Shown: positions 8,180 to 17,406, counted from the first letter of the stretch. The stretch: DNA of 64,000 nt from Kitasatospora cinereorecta (GCF_024172095.1 NZ_JAMZDX010000002.1:1116001-1180000), one strand, 5' to 3'. Notes: generated by a model from the letters alone, not told the origin. Program-made: numbers and translations.

Positions 8180-8716
8180 CTACGGCGCAGCACTGTCCAC
8201 CATCGCCGCGAGTTGGCCGGCGGATTCGGGGGTGAGGCGGTAGAAGCCCTGGAGGGAGATGGAGTGCTCCAGGCGCCCGTCGGTGACGTGCCTGAGGGTG
8301 CGGGTGTTGCCCCGGTGGTTGCGCCAGGTCAGCTCGGCGAGGAGCTCGCCGGGGACGGGGACGTCGAAGCGCACGGGTGTGGCCTCGACGTGGACGGCCT
8401 GGGCGCCGCAGCCGCCGGCGCCGAGCATCGACCAGTCGCCGTGGCCCGGGAACCTCGGCTGGTCCCAGGACTCGGGCGCGGCCCCGCAGCACTCGCCCCG
8501 CTCCCGGTCGACGATGCGCATCCGGCTCACCACGTGAACGACGCCCCGGTTGACGTGCACCGCGTACACCTCGTCGCCGGGCTCGGCGCCGGACCAGGCG
8601 GGCAGGGAGGTGTGCACGCCGCTGAAGGCGACCGGCGGCCGCCCGCCGGTCCGGCCGGCGCGGCGCAGGGCATGGCAGACGTCGTGGGTCCACAGGACGG
8701 TGAAGGCATCGGGCAT
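8180..8716 (-). CDS. hypothetical protein
   Basis: A 178-residue protein of unknown family. It opens MPDAFTVLWTHDVCHALRRA and includes SGVHTSLPAWSGAEPGDEVY, VHVVSRMRIVDRE and FYRLTPESAGQLAAMVDS. The central PGDEVYAVHVNRGVVHVVSR reads like a small beta-barrel. The ATG at 8716 begins the conserved part; the ribosome site is weak, and an in-frame GTG 11 codons upstream is the alternative. It runs against the broken gene at 7586-8116 and is isolated. No signal peptide or membrane segment. Confidence 0.65.
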   Translation of the reverse strand: MPDAFTVLWTHDVCHALRRAGRTGGRPPVAFSGVHTSLPAWSGAEPGDEVYAVHVNRGVVHVVSRMRIVDRERGECCGAAPESWDQPRFPGHGDWSMLGAGGCGAQAVHVEATPVRFDVPVPGELLAELTWRNHRGNTRTLRHVTDGRLEHSISLQGFYRLTPESAGQLAAMVDSAAP

Positions 8717-9063
8717 GCCCGTGATCGTAGGAACCAGCACCGACACCGGCCCGCGGCCGCCCAGCTGAGGGGTGGGTTCGCGCCCGCTCAAGGGGTGCGC
8801 CTCGGTTACTTGGCTCGCGCTCTCGCGTGGGTGCCGCGCGGGCACAGCCTCATCGGTCCGATGGTGGTTGCCGTCACCAACCGCCAGCGGTCGCAGGCAT
8901 TGTCGGGTTACCGGGCGGCCTCGGGTGAGTCGGCGGAACATGATGCCGATCACCGCCCGGCGGATCATCGTCTCGGAGCGCGCCGCAGTTGCCGGGTCCC
9001 GGCGGGGGCTGTCTGCGGGCCCGCTAGCATCTTCCGATCGGCGACGGCGGCGTGGAGGAATGC
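8717..9063. other. intergenic region with a transposase tail relic
   Basis: The minus-strand frame at 8900-8980 reads SETMIRRAVIGIMFRRLTRG and RPVTRQ, the usual C-terminal pattern of IS5-family transposases. No start, catalytic region or terminal repeats remain. The rest of the gap shows no gene, hairpin or repeat I can support. Confidence 0.4.
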
Positions 9064-10242
9064 GTGGGGCTGATAAGGCAGTGGCGGACGGCGAAGGCGG
9101 GAAGGCTTCAGCGTGAAGCTCGTGGTCTGATGGGCCAGGAGCGCTCGGAGGAGGCCGCAGCTGTCTACCGTGAAGCGATCCGCCTGTGCGCGGCGGTACT
9201 TGGTCCGCGTGAAGCCGCAACCTTGCAGTGCCGCCTGGAGCGGGCGCTTGCACTGAAGCGATTGCAGCGTCTGGACGAGGCGGAATCCGAGACGCTGAAG
9301 GTGCTAGGGGCGGCCCGTGAGGAAGCCCAGCCGGGCCTGATCGCTGAGGCCCGGCTTCAGCTGGCTCAGATCAAGCGTGACCGCGGCCGGCTCGAAGAAG
9401 CGCGGGCGGAGGTCGCCGAGCTCATGGACCTGCCCCACATTCGGGGGAGCGAGTTCCAGTACGACGCCATGGACATCCACGCCCACGCGAATGGTTTTCT
9501 TGGCCACCACCAGGCTGCCGCTTCGGAGTTCGAGGCGCTTGCCGAGGCCATCACGGATGCCCACGGAAGCCAAGACCTGCGGGTGCTCAAGGCGCGGAGC
9601 GACCGAGTGCAGGTGCTCACCTACCTCGGGCGTTACGAGGAGGCGGAACAGGAAGGCAGGGCGCTCATCGACATCGCCACCTCCAACCGGCCGCGCCTGG
9701 TGCCCCTGGAACTCGCCGCGCGCAACGCACTCGTCCTCGCGCTGGCGGCACGCGGTCATGGACCTGAGGCAGAGGCCGAAGCCCGTACCGCCATCAAGCA
9801 GGCCACCGCTGCGGAAGGCACCGATGCCGACATCCTGCTTGTGCTCCAACTGGGCCTGGCGCGTTCCCTGAACGCCCAGAGCCGATTCGACGAAGCTCTC
9901 TCTATCCTCAAGCCTGCCCTCGAAAGCTTTCCCCGGGTGGAGCAGCACCTCGCGGCCGCCCTTCACCTCGTCAGCGGAACCTCGCTCCTCGGCCTGGGCC
10001 GCGGCGCCACGGAACAGGCCCGACTGGCCGTGGACATCTGCCAGAAGAAGCTGGGGTCCCGTCACCACCGTGCTCTGGAAGCCGACACTCTCCACGGACG
10101 AGCCCTCGCCGCCCAGGGCCGCGTCGCCGAAGCGACGGAACAGCTCACCGCCACCACGGCCGCTTGGCGCGAGTACTTCGGGGACAACCACCCCAACACC
10201 CGGACAGCACAGGTCGCGCTGGACGCCCTGATCGCGCAGTAG
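9064..10242 (+). CDS. tetratricopeptide-repeat protein
   Basis: A 392-residue all-helical protein of TPR units: SEEAAAVYREAIRLCAAVLG, LDEAESETLKVLGAAREE, LEEARAEVAELM, YEEAEQEGRALIDIA and FDEALSILKPALES, ending HPNTRTAQVALDALIAQ. The final NHPxTxxA pattern is that of the C-terminal repeats of actinobacterial tetratricopeptide/NB-ARC proteins. Here there is no NTPase or DNA-binding domain. GTG 9064 is chosen because GGAGGAA lies five bases upstream. Presumably a cytosolic scaffold; partner unknown. It converges with the helicase gene. Confidence 0.88.
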   Translation: MGLIRQWRTAKAGRLQREARGLMGQERSEEAAAVYREAIRLCAAVLGPREAATLQCRLERALALKRLQRLDEAESETLKVLGAAREEAQPGLIAEARLQLAQIKRDRGRLEEARAEVAELMDLPHIRGSEFQYDAMDIHAHANGFLGHHQAAASEFEALAEAITDAHGSQDLRVLKARSDRVQVLTYLGRYEEAEQEGRALIDIATSNRPRLVPLELAARNALVLALAARGHGPEAEAEARTAIKQATAAEGTDADILLVLQLGLARSLNAQSRFDEALSILKPALESFPRVEQHLAAALHLVSGTSLLGLGRGATEQARLAVDICQKKLGSRHHRALEADTLHGRALAAQGRVAEATEQLTATTAAWREYFGDNHPNTRTAQVALDALIAQ

Positions 10243-10429
10243 CGGGACCGCTCCTGCATTGTGGCCGGGGCACAGTACGCCACCCGGAGAATGACAGGCT
10301 GCTCCGGCCAGGCGGTGCAGCAATCCGGCCTCGCAGCCGGAGACCGGCGCGATGTCGAACTGCACCCGACCTGACTGCAGCGGCCCCTCGCTTCCGCGGT
10401 GGGCCGGCACGGGTTGATCCACCAGCCCG

Positions 10430-12730
10430 TCAATAAAGTGAGGCCTGCCCGTCGACGGCCCGGCTTGGCCGGGGGAGCACCACGGTGCCGGTTAGCGCTT
10501 CGCGCACTCGCACTGCGAGCGAGGTGTTGCGGCGGTCCGCGGGCTGACTGATCGCCCTCTCGAGTGCGTTCGGGTCGCCGACGAGGACGAGCATCTGCTT
10601 GGCGCGGGTGACGGCGGTATAGAGCAGGTTGCGCCGCAGCAGGAGGTAGGAGGGGCCGGACATGGTCAGGGGGACGACGACCATCGGATACTCGCTGCCC
10701 TGAGCGCGGTGCACGGTGATGGCATAGGCGTGGAACAGTTCGTCGAGCTCGTCCCAGGCGTAGACCACCTCAGTGCCGTCATCGTCGGTGCGCATCCGCA
10801 GCTGGCGCTCCTTGGCGTCGATTTCGGTGACCTTGCCGGTGGTGCCGTTGACGACGCCCTTGCGGGGGTCGTTGCGCACCGCGATGACTCGGTCGCCGCG
10901 ACGGTACGGCCGGCCGTCGGCGAAGTGCTGCGGGGTGTTGTCGCGGTGGGGGTTGACCTTGGCCTGGATGGCGAGGCCGAGGTCGTGGGTGCCGAGCGGG
11001 CCCTTGGTGCCGGGCGCGAGGACCTGGATGTCGCAGGTATTGAGGCCGTACCGCTCGGGCAAGCGGCGGGTGACGATGTCGACGACGGTGTCCTGGATCT
11101 CCTGTGGCTCCGGCAGGGTTCCGTCCTCGGGCCGGCGGACGTCGATGAACCAGAAGTCGGCGCCGTTGCGGATGGACCGGCCGTGGTTGATCTCGCGGGC
11201 ATTGGTGACGATCGCGCTGTCCTGGCTCTGCCGGAAGATATCGACCAGTTCGGTACGGGGAAGCTCGTCGACAGCGAGCAGGTCCCTCAGGACCTGGCCC
11301 GGCCCGACGCTCGGCAGCTGATGAACGTCGCCGACGAGCAGCAGATGCACCCCGGGTGCGAGCTTGCCCAGGAGCCGGTCCAGGAGCGGCAGGTCCAGCA
11401 TGGACGCCTCGTCGATCACGATGAGGTCCGCATCCAGCGGATCGTTGGCCTCGAACAGGCTCACCGGGGTGCTCTCGTCCTCGCGCCGACCTTTGATCAG
11501 CCGGTGCACCGTGGTGGCGCTGCGCCCGGTGAGCTCGGCGAGGCGCTTGGCGGCCCGCCCCGTCGGTGCGGCCAGCGCGACGCGGCCGCTGGCTGCCTCC
11601 ACGAGGTCGACGATCGTCCGGACAGTAAACGACTTGCCGCAGCCCGGTCCTCCGGTCAGGACCGACACCGGCTCGGTGAGTGCCATTCGCACCGCGGCTT
11701 TCTGGGCCGGTGCGAGTTCGACAGCGCCGTCCAGCACCTCCAGCGGCCCGTTGCGCCGCGCGCCGAGTGTGGCCAGACGGGTCCCGGTCGCGCGCAGGCG
11801 GGCGACGCGGCTGGCCACGCTGCTCTCCGCGGCGTGCAGGCGCGGTGTGAAGACTGCGGGGAGCAGCCGACCCGTCCCGTTGGGGATGTCCTGAGCGATG
11901 ACGCGCTGGTCGGCGACGAGGGAGGCGAGTTCGGCCGGAAGCAGGTCGGCGAGGGACTCGTCCTCGCCCAGATTCTTGATCGTTTTGCGGTACAGCTGCT
12001 TCTCCCACAGGAAGCAGTGCCCGCCGGCGTTCTCCAGGCTGTGCAGCATCGCGGCCTGCAGACGCTGCGGACTGCGTTCGGGCAGGCCCAGCCAGAGGGC
12101 GAGCCTGTCGGCGGTGACGAACCCGATCCCGTACACCTCGGTGAGCCGGTACGGGGTCGCCTGGACGATCTCCAGGACGTCGGTGACCTCTTGGGCCTCC
12201 TGCAGGTCGATGCGGAAGTGCCGGACGATGCGCGGGGCGTGGGTCGCGCTGATTCCCGCGCTTTGCAGGAGGACCATGAGCTGGCGGATTTCCTGGTGGG
12301 CCTGCCAGGCGGCGACGATCTCCCGGTACCGGCTGGGCCCGATGAGATGGACCTCCAGCAGCCGCTCGGGGGCCGTGTCGATGATCTGCAGGGTGTCCAG
12401 CTTGAACTCGTCGACGATCGCGTCGGCGAGCTTGGGGCCGATCCCGCGCACCAGCCCGGAGGCCAGGTAGGTGCGGATGGCGTGGATCGTGGCCGGCTCG
12501 ACGTACTGGCAGCCGCTCGCCCGGAACTCGCGGCCGTAGGATGGGTGCACCGCGAAGCTGCCGGTCAGCCGCAGGGTCTCGCCCGGGTGCACTCCGTGCA
12601 GGGCCTCACCCTTGGCGGTCAGGCTCTCTCCGCCCTCCAGGCCCAGTCGCACCGCGGTGAACCCGCCGCCTCCGACGTACAGGATCCGCTCGACACTGCC
12701 GTCGATCGTCTCCAGGCGCTGCTCTTCCAC
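10430..12730 (-). CDS. RecD2-type ATP-dependent DNA helicase
   Basis: A 766-residue superfamily 1B helicase. The N-terminus has an OB-like strand region and helix-hairpin-helix motifs (GLVRGIGPKLADAIVDEF; VYGIGFVTADRLA). The motor follows: Walker A GGPGCGKSFT (about residue 360), Walker B LIVIDEASMLDLP (about 435) and the C-terminal motif AYAITVHRAQGSEYP (about 671). This is the arrangement of RecD2/ExoV-like 5'-3' helicases that act without RecBC. GTG start. It overlaps the 3' end of the CoiA-like nuclease gene by 112 bases in another frame, so the two are co-transcribed. Likely role: processing or unwinding of DNA ends. Confidence 0.92.
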   Translation of the reverse strand: MEEQRLETIDGSVERILYVGGGGFTAVRLGLEGGESLTAKGEALHGVHPGETLRLTGSFAVHPSYGREFRASGCQYVEPATIHAIRTYLASGLVRGIGPKLADAIVDEFKLDTLQIIDTAPERLLEVHLIGPSRYREIVAAWQAHQEIRQLMVLLQSAGISATHAPRIVRHFRIDLQEAQEVTDVLEIVQATPYRLTEVYGIGFVTADRLALWLGLPERSPQRLQAAMLHSLENAGGHCFLWEKQLYRKTIKNLGEDESLADLLPAELASLVADQRVIAQDIPNGTGRLLPAVFTPRLHAAESSVASRVARLRATGTRLATLGARRNGPLEVLDGAVELAPAQKAAVRMALTEPVSVLTGGPGCGKSFTVRTIVDLVEAASGRVALAAPTGRAAKRLAELTGRSATTVHRLIKGRREDESTPVSLFEANDPLDADLIVIDEASMLDLPLLDRLLGKLAPGVHLLLVGDVHQLPSVGPGQVLRDLLAVDELPRTELVDIFRQSQDSAIVTNAREINHGRSIRNGADFWFIDVRRPEDGTLPEPQEIQDTVVDIVTRRLPERYGLNTCDIQVLAPGTKGPLGTHDLGLAIQAKVNPHRDNTPQHFADGRPYRRGDRVIAVRNDPRKGVVNGTTGKVTEIDAKERQLRMRTDDDGTEVVYAWDELDELFHAYAITVHRAQGSEYPMVVVPLTMSGPSYLLLRRNLLYTAVTRAKQMLVLVGDPNALERAISQPADRRNTSLAVRVREALTGTVVLPRPSRAVDGQASLY

Positions 12731-13578
12731 TCTCGGCTTCCCGTCCCCTCGTCCCGCCGACGCCGCGCGCCAGCCATGTTCGTGTCAGCGGCGCGCCGCC
12801 GCCGTGCGGCTTGCTCGTCAGCGAGCACAGTCCGGGCCCGGTCGAGGGAGGCGAGTGCGGTCCATCCCCCGATCGAGACTTTCGGGTCCTCGGTGAACCG
12901 CCGTGGAACGACCTTGCCAGCGAGCACCCAGGCGACGAAGTCCTCCAGGGTGACACCCCCGACCTGGTTCCAACACGCCAGCGGGAGACCGCGAGCAGGG
13001 TCGGGCGTTTGCCCGACAAGCCGCCACAGACCGGCGGCGATCAACCACCTCCCGCCCTGCGGTCCGGGCGGCTGCATTCCGACAGCGGGCTCCACCGCGA
13101 GCCATCGCTCACCGGTACCGAGAGCAACCCAGCATCCCACCACCTCGTCGGCGGCCACCCGCGCGTTCCGCTGCTGCATCTTCTGGGCCGTGATCGACGC
13201 GAGCTGCACCTCCCAGCCGACCCGACGGCCGTCCGGTGCCGTGGCGAGCACGTCTGTGCGCCATCCTCGCCCGGCCGCTTCCAGCTCGGCGTGGCCTCCG
13301 GCTACGCTCAGCAGCGCGGCGATCTCCAGCTTCAGCAGGTGGTGCTCGATCGTCTGCTCGGCGAGATTGCAGCGTTTGTCGCCAAGGTCGCGAGCGAAGT
13401 AGCGCAGTCGCCGTGGAGGCGGAGGGACCTTTGCGGGCATTCCATGCCCGCAGTCCGGGCATCCGAGCGGCACCCGCGGCCGGACCCGGTGGATCGCCGC
13501 CCACGACCACCCGAACCCGAGCACCCGATCGGTCGCGTCCAGGAGAACGCGCTCAGCGTGGACCGCAGTGAACGACAT
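12619..13578 (-). CDS. CoiA-like PD-(D/E)XK nuclease
   Basis: A 319-residue protein resembling the competence protein CoiA. An N-terminal zinc-knuckle-like CPDCG leads to LRYFARD and then the nuclease core. That core has a helix EHHLLKLEIAA (about 74-84), a strand RTDVLATAPDG and GWEVQLASITAQKMQQRN (about 120), consistent with the D...E-x-Q triad of the CoiA nuclease fold. A Trp-rich half of unknown function follows. ATG 13578 with GGGGCAGAGG upstream is chosen over a longer frame to 13665. The gene runs into the RecD2-type helicase, suggesting a nuclease-helicase unit for DNA uptake, repair or defence. Confidence 0.82.
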   Translation of the reverse strand: MSFTAVHAERVLLDATDRVLGFGWSWAAIHRVRPRVPLGCPDCGHGMPAKVPPPPRRLRYFARDLGDKRCNLAEQTIEHHLLKLEIAALLSVAGGHAELEAAGRGWRTDVLATAPDGRRVGWEVQLASITAQKMQQRNARVAADEVVGCWVALGTGERWLAVEPAVGMQPPGPQGGRWLIAAGLWRLVGQTPDPARGLPLACWNQVGGVTLEDFVAWVLAGKVVPRRFTEDPKVSIGGWTALASLDRARTVLADEQAARRRRAADTNMAGARRRRDEGTGSREWKSSAWRRSTAVSSGSCTSEAAGSPRCDWAWRAERA

Positions 13579-13606
13579 CGCCTCTGCCCCACCCGGTCCG
13601 CAGCCG

Positions 13607-14053
13607 TCAGCGGCGGACCTGGCGGCCCAAGCCGAGCCCCACCGGGCGGCCGCGGTTCTCGGCATCCGCCTGCGCCAGCACGCCGGTCATCACGAGGGCC
13701 TGTACGACCGGTGCCCACTGGCCGAGCAGGCCCATCACGTCCGGCAGCGTCGCGGCGTACGCCCACTCCGACTCGAAGACACCTTCCAGGTCAACAAGGA
13801 ACCGCGGTTCGCTGACACGCCGGTACACCCGGAGCTTCAGGGGCACCCACGACTCGGTGTCGTCCTCCGGGGTCCCGCACCACAAGTGGAAGCCGGCCTC
13901 GCGCATGGCGGCCTCCCAGTCCTCCGCGGCCGCGGCGAGGGACATGACGGGGTCCTGGTGTAGGGGCTCCCACCGCCCGTCCTCAAGGACCCGCGCCTGG
14001 GGCACCTCTTCGACGAGGTGGCCGGTAGAGCCATCGACTGCGACGGTCGCCAT
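13607..14053 (-). CDS. hypothetical protein, first gene of nuclease-helicase operon
   Basis: A 148-residue acidic protein beginning MATVAVDGSTGHLVEEVPQA and containing AAEDWEAAMREAGFHLWCGT and FLVDLEGVFESEWAYAA. AGGAG lies seven bases before ATG 14053, fixing the start. The stop is 28 bases before the CoiA-like gene, so the three minus-strand genes form one unit. No family recognised. The Trp/acidic composition recalls small immunity or adaptor proteins, but that is speculation. Confidence 0.7.
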   Translation of the reverse strand: MATVAVDGSTGHLVEEVPQARVLEDGRWEPLHQDPVMSLAAAAEDWEAAMREAGFHLWCGTPEDDTESWVPLKLRVYRRVSEPRFLVDLEGVFESEWAYAATLPDVMGLLGQWAPVVQALVMTGVLAQADAENRGRPVGLGLGRQVRR

Positions 14054-14689
14054 CCCACGCTCCTGATCGAGCGGCAGTCTCGCTGCCACGGTCGGCTGGC
14101 TCCACCGTCCAGCACTATTTGGACAACCCTCGCACAGCCCCGAACCCGGATACGGCCGAATTCATCCGGACGGTGGAACTGGAGCAGTCACGACCATATC
14201 CCCGCGCGGCGCGTGCCCTGACCCGCTGGACAGTCCGTCACACACCGCAGCCGGCAGCGGAGGCGTTGCCCGCTCCCGGAGGACGCCCGGGAAGCACCAC
14301 CGTGCTGCGGGTGAGAAGGAGCAATAGTCAAGATCTCGGGCCGAGGTGACGTGGCGGTCCCGCCGTTCCCGGCGCGTTGGATGCGTGTGCTAGCCAGGGG
14401 AGTCGCGCTCTGGAGGCCGCCACGCTGGGGCGCCCAACAAGGCCGATCCTTATGCTGACGGTCGTGCAGGTACTCGGTATGAGCAGTGAGGACGAGATGG
14501 TCGCCTGCTTCTTGGGTGGCGAGCTGTCCAGCCGGAGGTTAGCGCTCGGCGGGCTCGAGCAAGCGGACGTCCACTGCCTGGCCCCGGGTCGCTCCGCCGG
14601 TACCGACGGCCAGGTCGGGCCGCGCCGGGTCGGCGACGACCAGCGGTCGGTGGATCCCTGTCGTAGCGCTTGAGTGTCGGCTTCCATGG
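14054..14689. other. intergenic region without a supportable gene
   Basis: Open frames exist here but none combines a ribosome site, plausible composition and a recognisable motif. The minus strand at 14500-14690 may be the decayed downstream part of the transposase relic next to it. No hairpin or repeat was seen. Confidence 0.4.
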
Positions 14690-15031
14690 ATGGCTGGTCG
14701 CTCCGTTCGGGCAAGTCAGTTTGCCTTTTCACCAGTTGGGGATGAAGTCTTCCTTGTTGAACCTCGGGTGGGCGTGGGAGGTCGGGGCGAGTCGGACCGG
14801 GCCGATGAGGTCGATCCCGCGGTCGGTCCTGGCCCCGTGGATGGTGCCCGGGGTGACGTATCCGCCGTCGACCAGGTGCTCGGCCAGGGCGAGGCCGCCT
14901 CGGTGGACTGGCCGAGCTGGGCACTGGTCCGGTCGGCACCAGCTCGACGAAGACTTCGCCACCTCTCTGCACTTCCTGGCGACCCAGGACGAGGCGCAAG
15001 ACGGCAGGTGCCCGTTGGGAATGGGAAACAA
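14690..15031 (-). pseudogene. transposase remnant (IS1182/IS5-like)
   Basis: The segment LAEHLVDGGYVTPGTIHGAR, TDRGIDLIGPVRLAPTSHAH and FNKEDFIPNW is the hallmark stretch of IS1182-type DDE transposases, around the second catalytic Asp (VDGGY). It stops at 14729. The same frame continues beyond the stop with KGKLTCPNGATSHPWKPTL, where such proteins have their Cys-containing region. The N-terminal domain and the final Glu region are missing and no terminal repeats were found. A decayed insertion sequence, not a functional gene. Confidence 0.75.
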
Positions 15032-15074
15032 CCGAGCCCTCTCGCTCAGGAGCGAAGAGGGCTCGGCTGTTCCC
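15023..15074 (-). terminator. strong hairpin terminator
   Basis: Arms of about 25 bases (15023-15047 and 15050-15074), each built around CCGAGCCCTC, pair almost completely around a 2-base loop. It lies just past the stop of the minus-strand gene at 15080, whose transcripts it should end. The near-symmetric arms could act in both directions. Confidence 0.8.
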
Positions 15075-15079
15075 GCCGG

Positions 15080-15454
15080 CTACCTCTCGATGAAGGTCTT
15101 GGGCCGTGGCACGTCGACGCAGTACGTTTCGCCGTTGTAGCGGAAGCAGTACTGCCGCGTCGGCGGAAGCGACTGCGGCCCCTCGGAGTGCAGCGCTTCA
15201 GCTTTGGGTCCTGCTCCACCTCGACTTACCTCAATGCCGACCTCGCCAAGCCGCTGCTGCAGCTGGCTAAAGGTCAGGGAGCTGTTGCGGTGGGTGGCTG
15301 CGAGCTGGCTTGCTAGTGCGGCCGCGGCCAGCACCGTGGTTCCCTCTACCTCGGGAGAGGGATCCCCACCATGGATCGCCTTCCACAGCGCGATGATCCA
15401 GGCAACGTCGAGCTCGTGCAGGTACAACTCTCTGGTCTGTGCCATGGACCACAT
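15080..15454 (-). CDS. hypothetical protein
   Basis: A 124-residue protein beginning [20 protein letters not shown], with a helical half ([35 protein letters not shown]) and a C-terminal [18 protein letters not shown]. The two starts (ATG 15454 or 15445) cannot be separated, since neither has a good ribosome site. The ending, with paired YC motifs, looks folded and conserved. It is single and followed by a strong terminator. No function assigned. Confidence 0.6.
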   Translation of the reverse strand: MWSMAQTRELYLHELDVAWIIALWKAIHGGDPSPEVEGTTVLAAAALASQLAATHRNSSLTFSQLQQRLGEVGIEVSRGGAGPKAEALHSEGPQSLPPTRQYCFRYNGETYCVDVPRPKTFIER

Positions 15455-15596
15455 ATAGGCCCGTCGGGCTGGCGATCCATGCCGACGCACACGAACGAGG
15501 GAACATACGCCCCACTTGGGCGAGGCTACGCGCCCGCTGGGAGCCGCCCCTCCGGGCAGCAGTCACCGCCTTGGCAGCCGCCAGCCACCCTCACCC

Positions 15597-15958
15597 TTGG
15601 CCACCGACGCCCGCTCCTTCGGCCTCAACGTCGCCAAGGTCCTCAAGCTCCTCGGCCTCGCCACCGGCCACCGACACGCCGTCCAGAAACGGGCCCGTCA
15701 TCGTCGGCAACCCCTGGTATCGGTCGATGTCCGACCCATCGCCGAGGGCCGCACCCCCGTCAGCCCCCGCTCCGGCGTCGCCGGCGCCACGCCGTCGAGA
15801 TCGCCCGCTACGACGACCAACTCCACGAGTACTGGATCACCAACAGCTGGGGCACCGCCTGGGGCGACAACGGCCGCGGCTACCTCACCAGCACCGACGT
15901 CGCCTGGCTCCTCGCCCAGCACGGCGACGTCACCACCCCCGACTTCACCACCGCCTGA
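15597..15958 (+). pseudogene. papain-family (C1) peptidase fragment, frameshifted
   Basis: The last frame reads [20 protein letters not shown] then [15 protein letters not shown], containing the catalytic His and Asn-Ser-Trp-Gly of papain-like peptidases. The preceding part lies in two other frames: [20 protein letters not shown], then [17 protein letters not shown] and [10 protein letters not shown]. At least two indels separate them, and the region with the catalytic Cys is not present in readable form. It is followed directly by a holin-like gene, so it may once have been a phage-type lysis or cargo peptidase. Not functional as it stands. Confidence 0.7.
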
Positions 15959-15981
15959 CCCCAGAAGGGACCCCACCCACC

Positions 15982-16222
15982 ATGCGCGCACCCATCGAAG
16001 CCAAGGTCAAGGCCGCCAGCTTCGCCGCCGGCCCCCTCACAGCCCTCCTCAACGACGTCCAGACCGACAACACCCTCCTCAACCCCCTCCCCACCTGGAC
16101 CCAGGCCATCGCCATCCCCCTGATCCCGCCCGCCCTCACCTTCCTCGCCGGCTACCGGCGCCCGCCACACCCACCGCGACGACCCCGCCGCCCACGCCGC
16201 CGCCGACACCGCGGCCCACTGA
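15982..16222 (+). pseudogene. holin-like small membrane protein with one-base frameshift
   Basis: ATG 15982 opens MRAPIEAKVKAASFAAGPLT, then one hydrophobic segment AIAIPLIPPALTFLAGY. From about 16155 the frame becomes Pro/Arg-rich. Removing one C restores GARHTHRDDPAAHAAADTAAH and a stop at 16222, matching the usual soluble tail of actinophage-type holins. RBS AGAAGGGA precedes the start. The single indel could be a sequencing error, in which case the gene is intact. The neighbours (peptidase fragment before, coiled-coil membrane protein after) support a phage-derived module. Confidence 0.65.
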
Positions 16223-16294
16223 TGAACCGCTGCGCCGACCACCCGGCTGCGCCCGACCGGTCGGCGCAGCACCCGCACAGACCCCGGAGAGGGG

Positions 16295-16663
16295 GTGAGC
16301 AGAATGTCGGACAGCGACCTGACGGTGGGTGAGCTCGGACGGATGGTCGGTGCGCTTCGCGAGGACTTCGAGAAGTTCGTGGAGGGCGTCTACGCGCGCC
16401 TGGACCGGGTCGTGTCCACCGAGGTCTACGCGATCCAGACCGCACACGTTGACCAGCGGCTCAACGACCTCGCCCGGGACATCTCGGTGGCCCAGCGCGA
16501 TGCGCAGACCGCCCTCGCCTCGCTGGAGGCGTACAAGCTGGCCGAGGTGAGCCGCCGCGAACGCGAGCGCCAGACCCGCCTCGCGCAGCTGGTCCTCCCC
16601 GTGCTCCTTGCGGTGTTCTCGGCCGCTGTCTCTGTGGTCACCGCGGTCGTCTCGCTTCACTGA
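16295..16663 (+). CDS. coiled-coil protein with C-terminal membrane anchor
   Basis: A 122-residue protein: about 90 residues of amphipathic helix (LTVGELGRMVGALREDFEKF; DQRLNDLARDISVAQRDAQT), then RRERERQTR and one membrane helix (LAQLVLPVLLAVFSAAVSVV). Proteins of this form are commonly found beside holins in actinophages and phage-tail-like clusters. GTG 16295 follows GGAGAGG; ATG 16304 is nearly as good. It is the only clearly intact member of the presumed lysis remnant. Confidence 0.75.
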   Translation: MSRMSDSDLTVGELGRMVGALREDFEKFVEGVYARLDRVVSTEVYAIQTAHVDQRLNDLARDISVAQRDAQTALASLEAYKLAEVSRRERERQTRLAQLVLPVLLAVFSAAVSVVTAVVSLH

Positions 16664-16810
16664 ACCCGCTCTGGGGTTGGGCGGTCGGTCGTTGGGAGGG
16701 GCATCCAGTGGCCGTTGTGTTCAGCCAGCGTCGTCGGCAGGATGGGCACGGAACGGACCGGCACGGGGGAACTGGTCTCTCGCTGCCGCTGCATGCCCGA
16801 GAGGACCAGC

Positions 16811-17374
16811 ATGAAGATCCGCACGTTCGCCTCCGCAGCCACCGCATTAGGGCTGACCGTTGCCCTCGGCCTGACAGAGGCTGCGAGCGCCCAGGCCGTC
16901 ACCACCAGCGTCCGGCCCGCAGCCTGCAACCGGATCGAGGTCGGCGACTCCATGCCCTACACCGTCCCGGGCTTCGATGTCGTCGGTACTGTCTCGCAGC
17001 AGTACGACTCCTGCAGCGGTAACACCATCGCGCACTGGGACTGGAACCTCATGGCCAGCACGGTGCCTGGCTTCTACAACCTGAAGGTCACGCTCGGCCT
17101 CGGCTCGATGGGCTTCTACGGAGGAGTACCGGACTGGGACTGGACGAACACGAAGACCTTCAGCCAGACACCGGGCGGCGGCTTCGACTACGCCCTGCGG
17201 CACGGAGCTGCCAGCCCCGACTCCTGGCGCGCCGGAGCCATCATCGACAACAGCGGCTGCGCCGCCTGGACCTCACAGCACTGGTACGCCAACGGCTCGG
17301 AGACCGCGGGCCCGTACGCCGGCTGCGGCGACACCCAGAACCTGACTCAGATCCCGTGGACCCGACCCTACTGA
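16811..17374 (+). CDS. secreted protein of unknown function
   Basis: A 187-residue exported protein. The signal peptide MKIRTFASAATALGLTVALG ends near ASA-QA. The mature part has five Cys (ACNRIE, DSCSGN, NSGCAAW, AGCGD) and many Trp/Tyr/Gly, as in small secreted disulfide-stabilised proteins. ATG 16811 is preferred over an upstream frame because GAGAGGA precedes it and the signal peptide begins there. A terminator follows within 33 bases, so it is a one-gene unit. Family not recognised. Confidence 0.8.
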   Translation: MKIRTFASAATALGLTVALGLTEAASAQAVTTSVRPAACNRIEVGDSMPYTVPGFDVVGTVSQQYDSCSGNTIAHWDWNLMASTVPGFYNLKVTLGLGSMGFYGGVPDWDWTNTKTFSQTPGGGFDYALRHGAASPDSWRAGAIIDNSGCAAWTSQHWYANGSETAGPYAGCGDTQNLTQIPWTRPY

Positions 17375-17406
17375 CGCTGTGGTTTTCGCCGCTGCTGTCT
17401 GCGAAG

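Noticed and set aside
10709-13402. Long plus-strand frame opposite the helicase
   Set aside because: Antisense shadow of the RecD2-type gene; no ribosome site or domain.
14119-14349. 76-codon plus-strand frame
   Set aside because: No ribosome site, no motif and a biased Pro/Arg composition.
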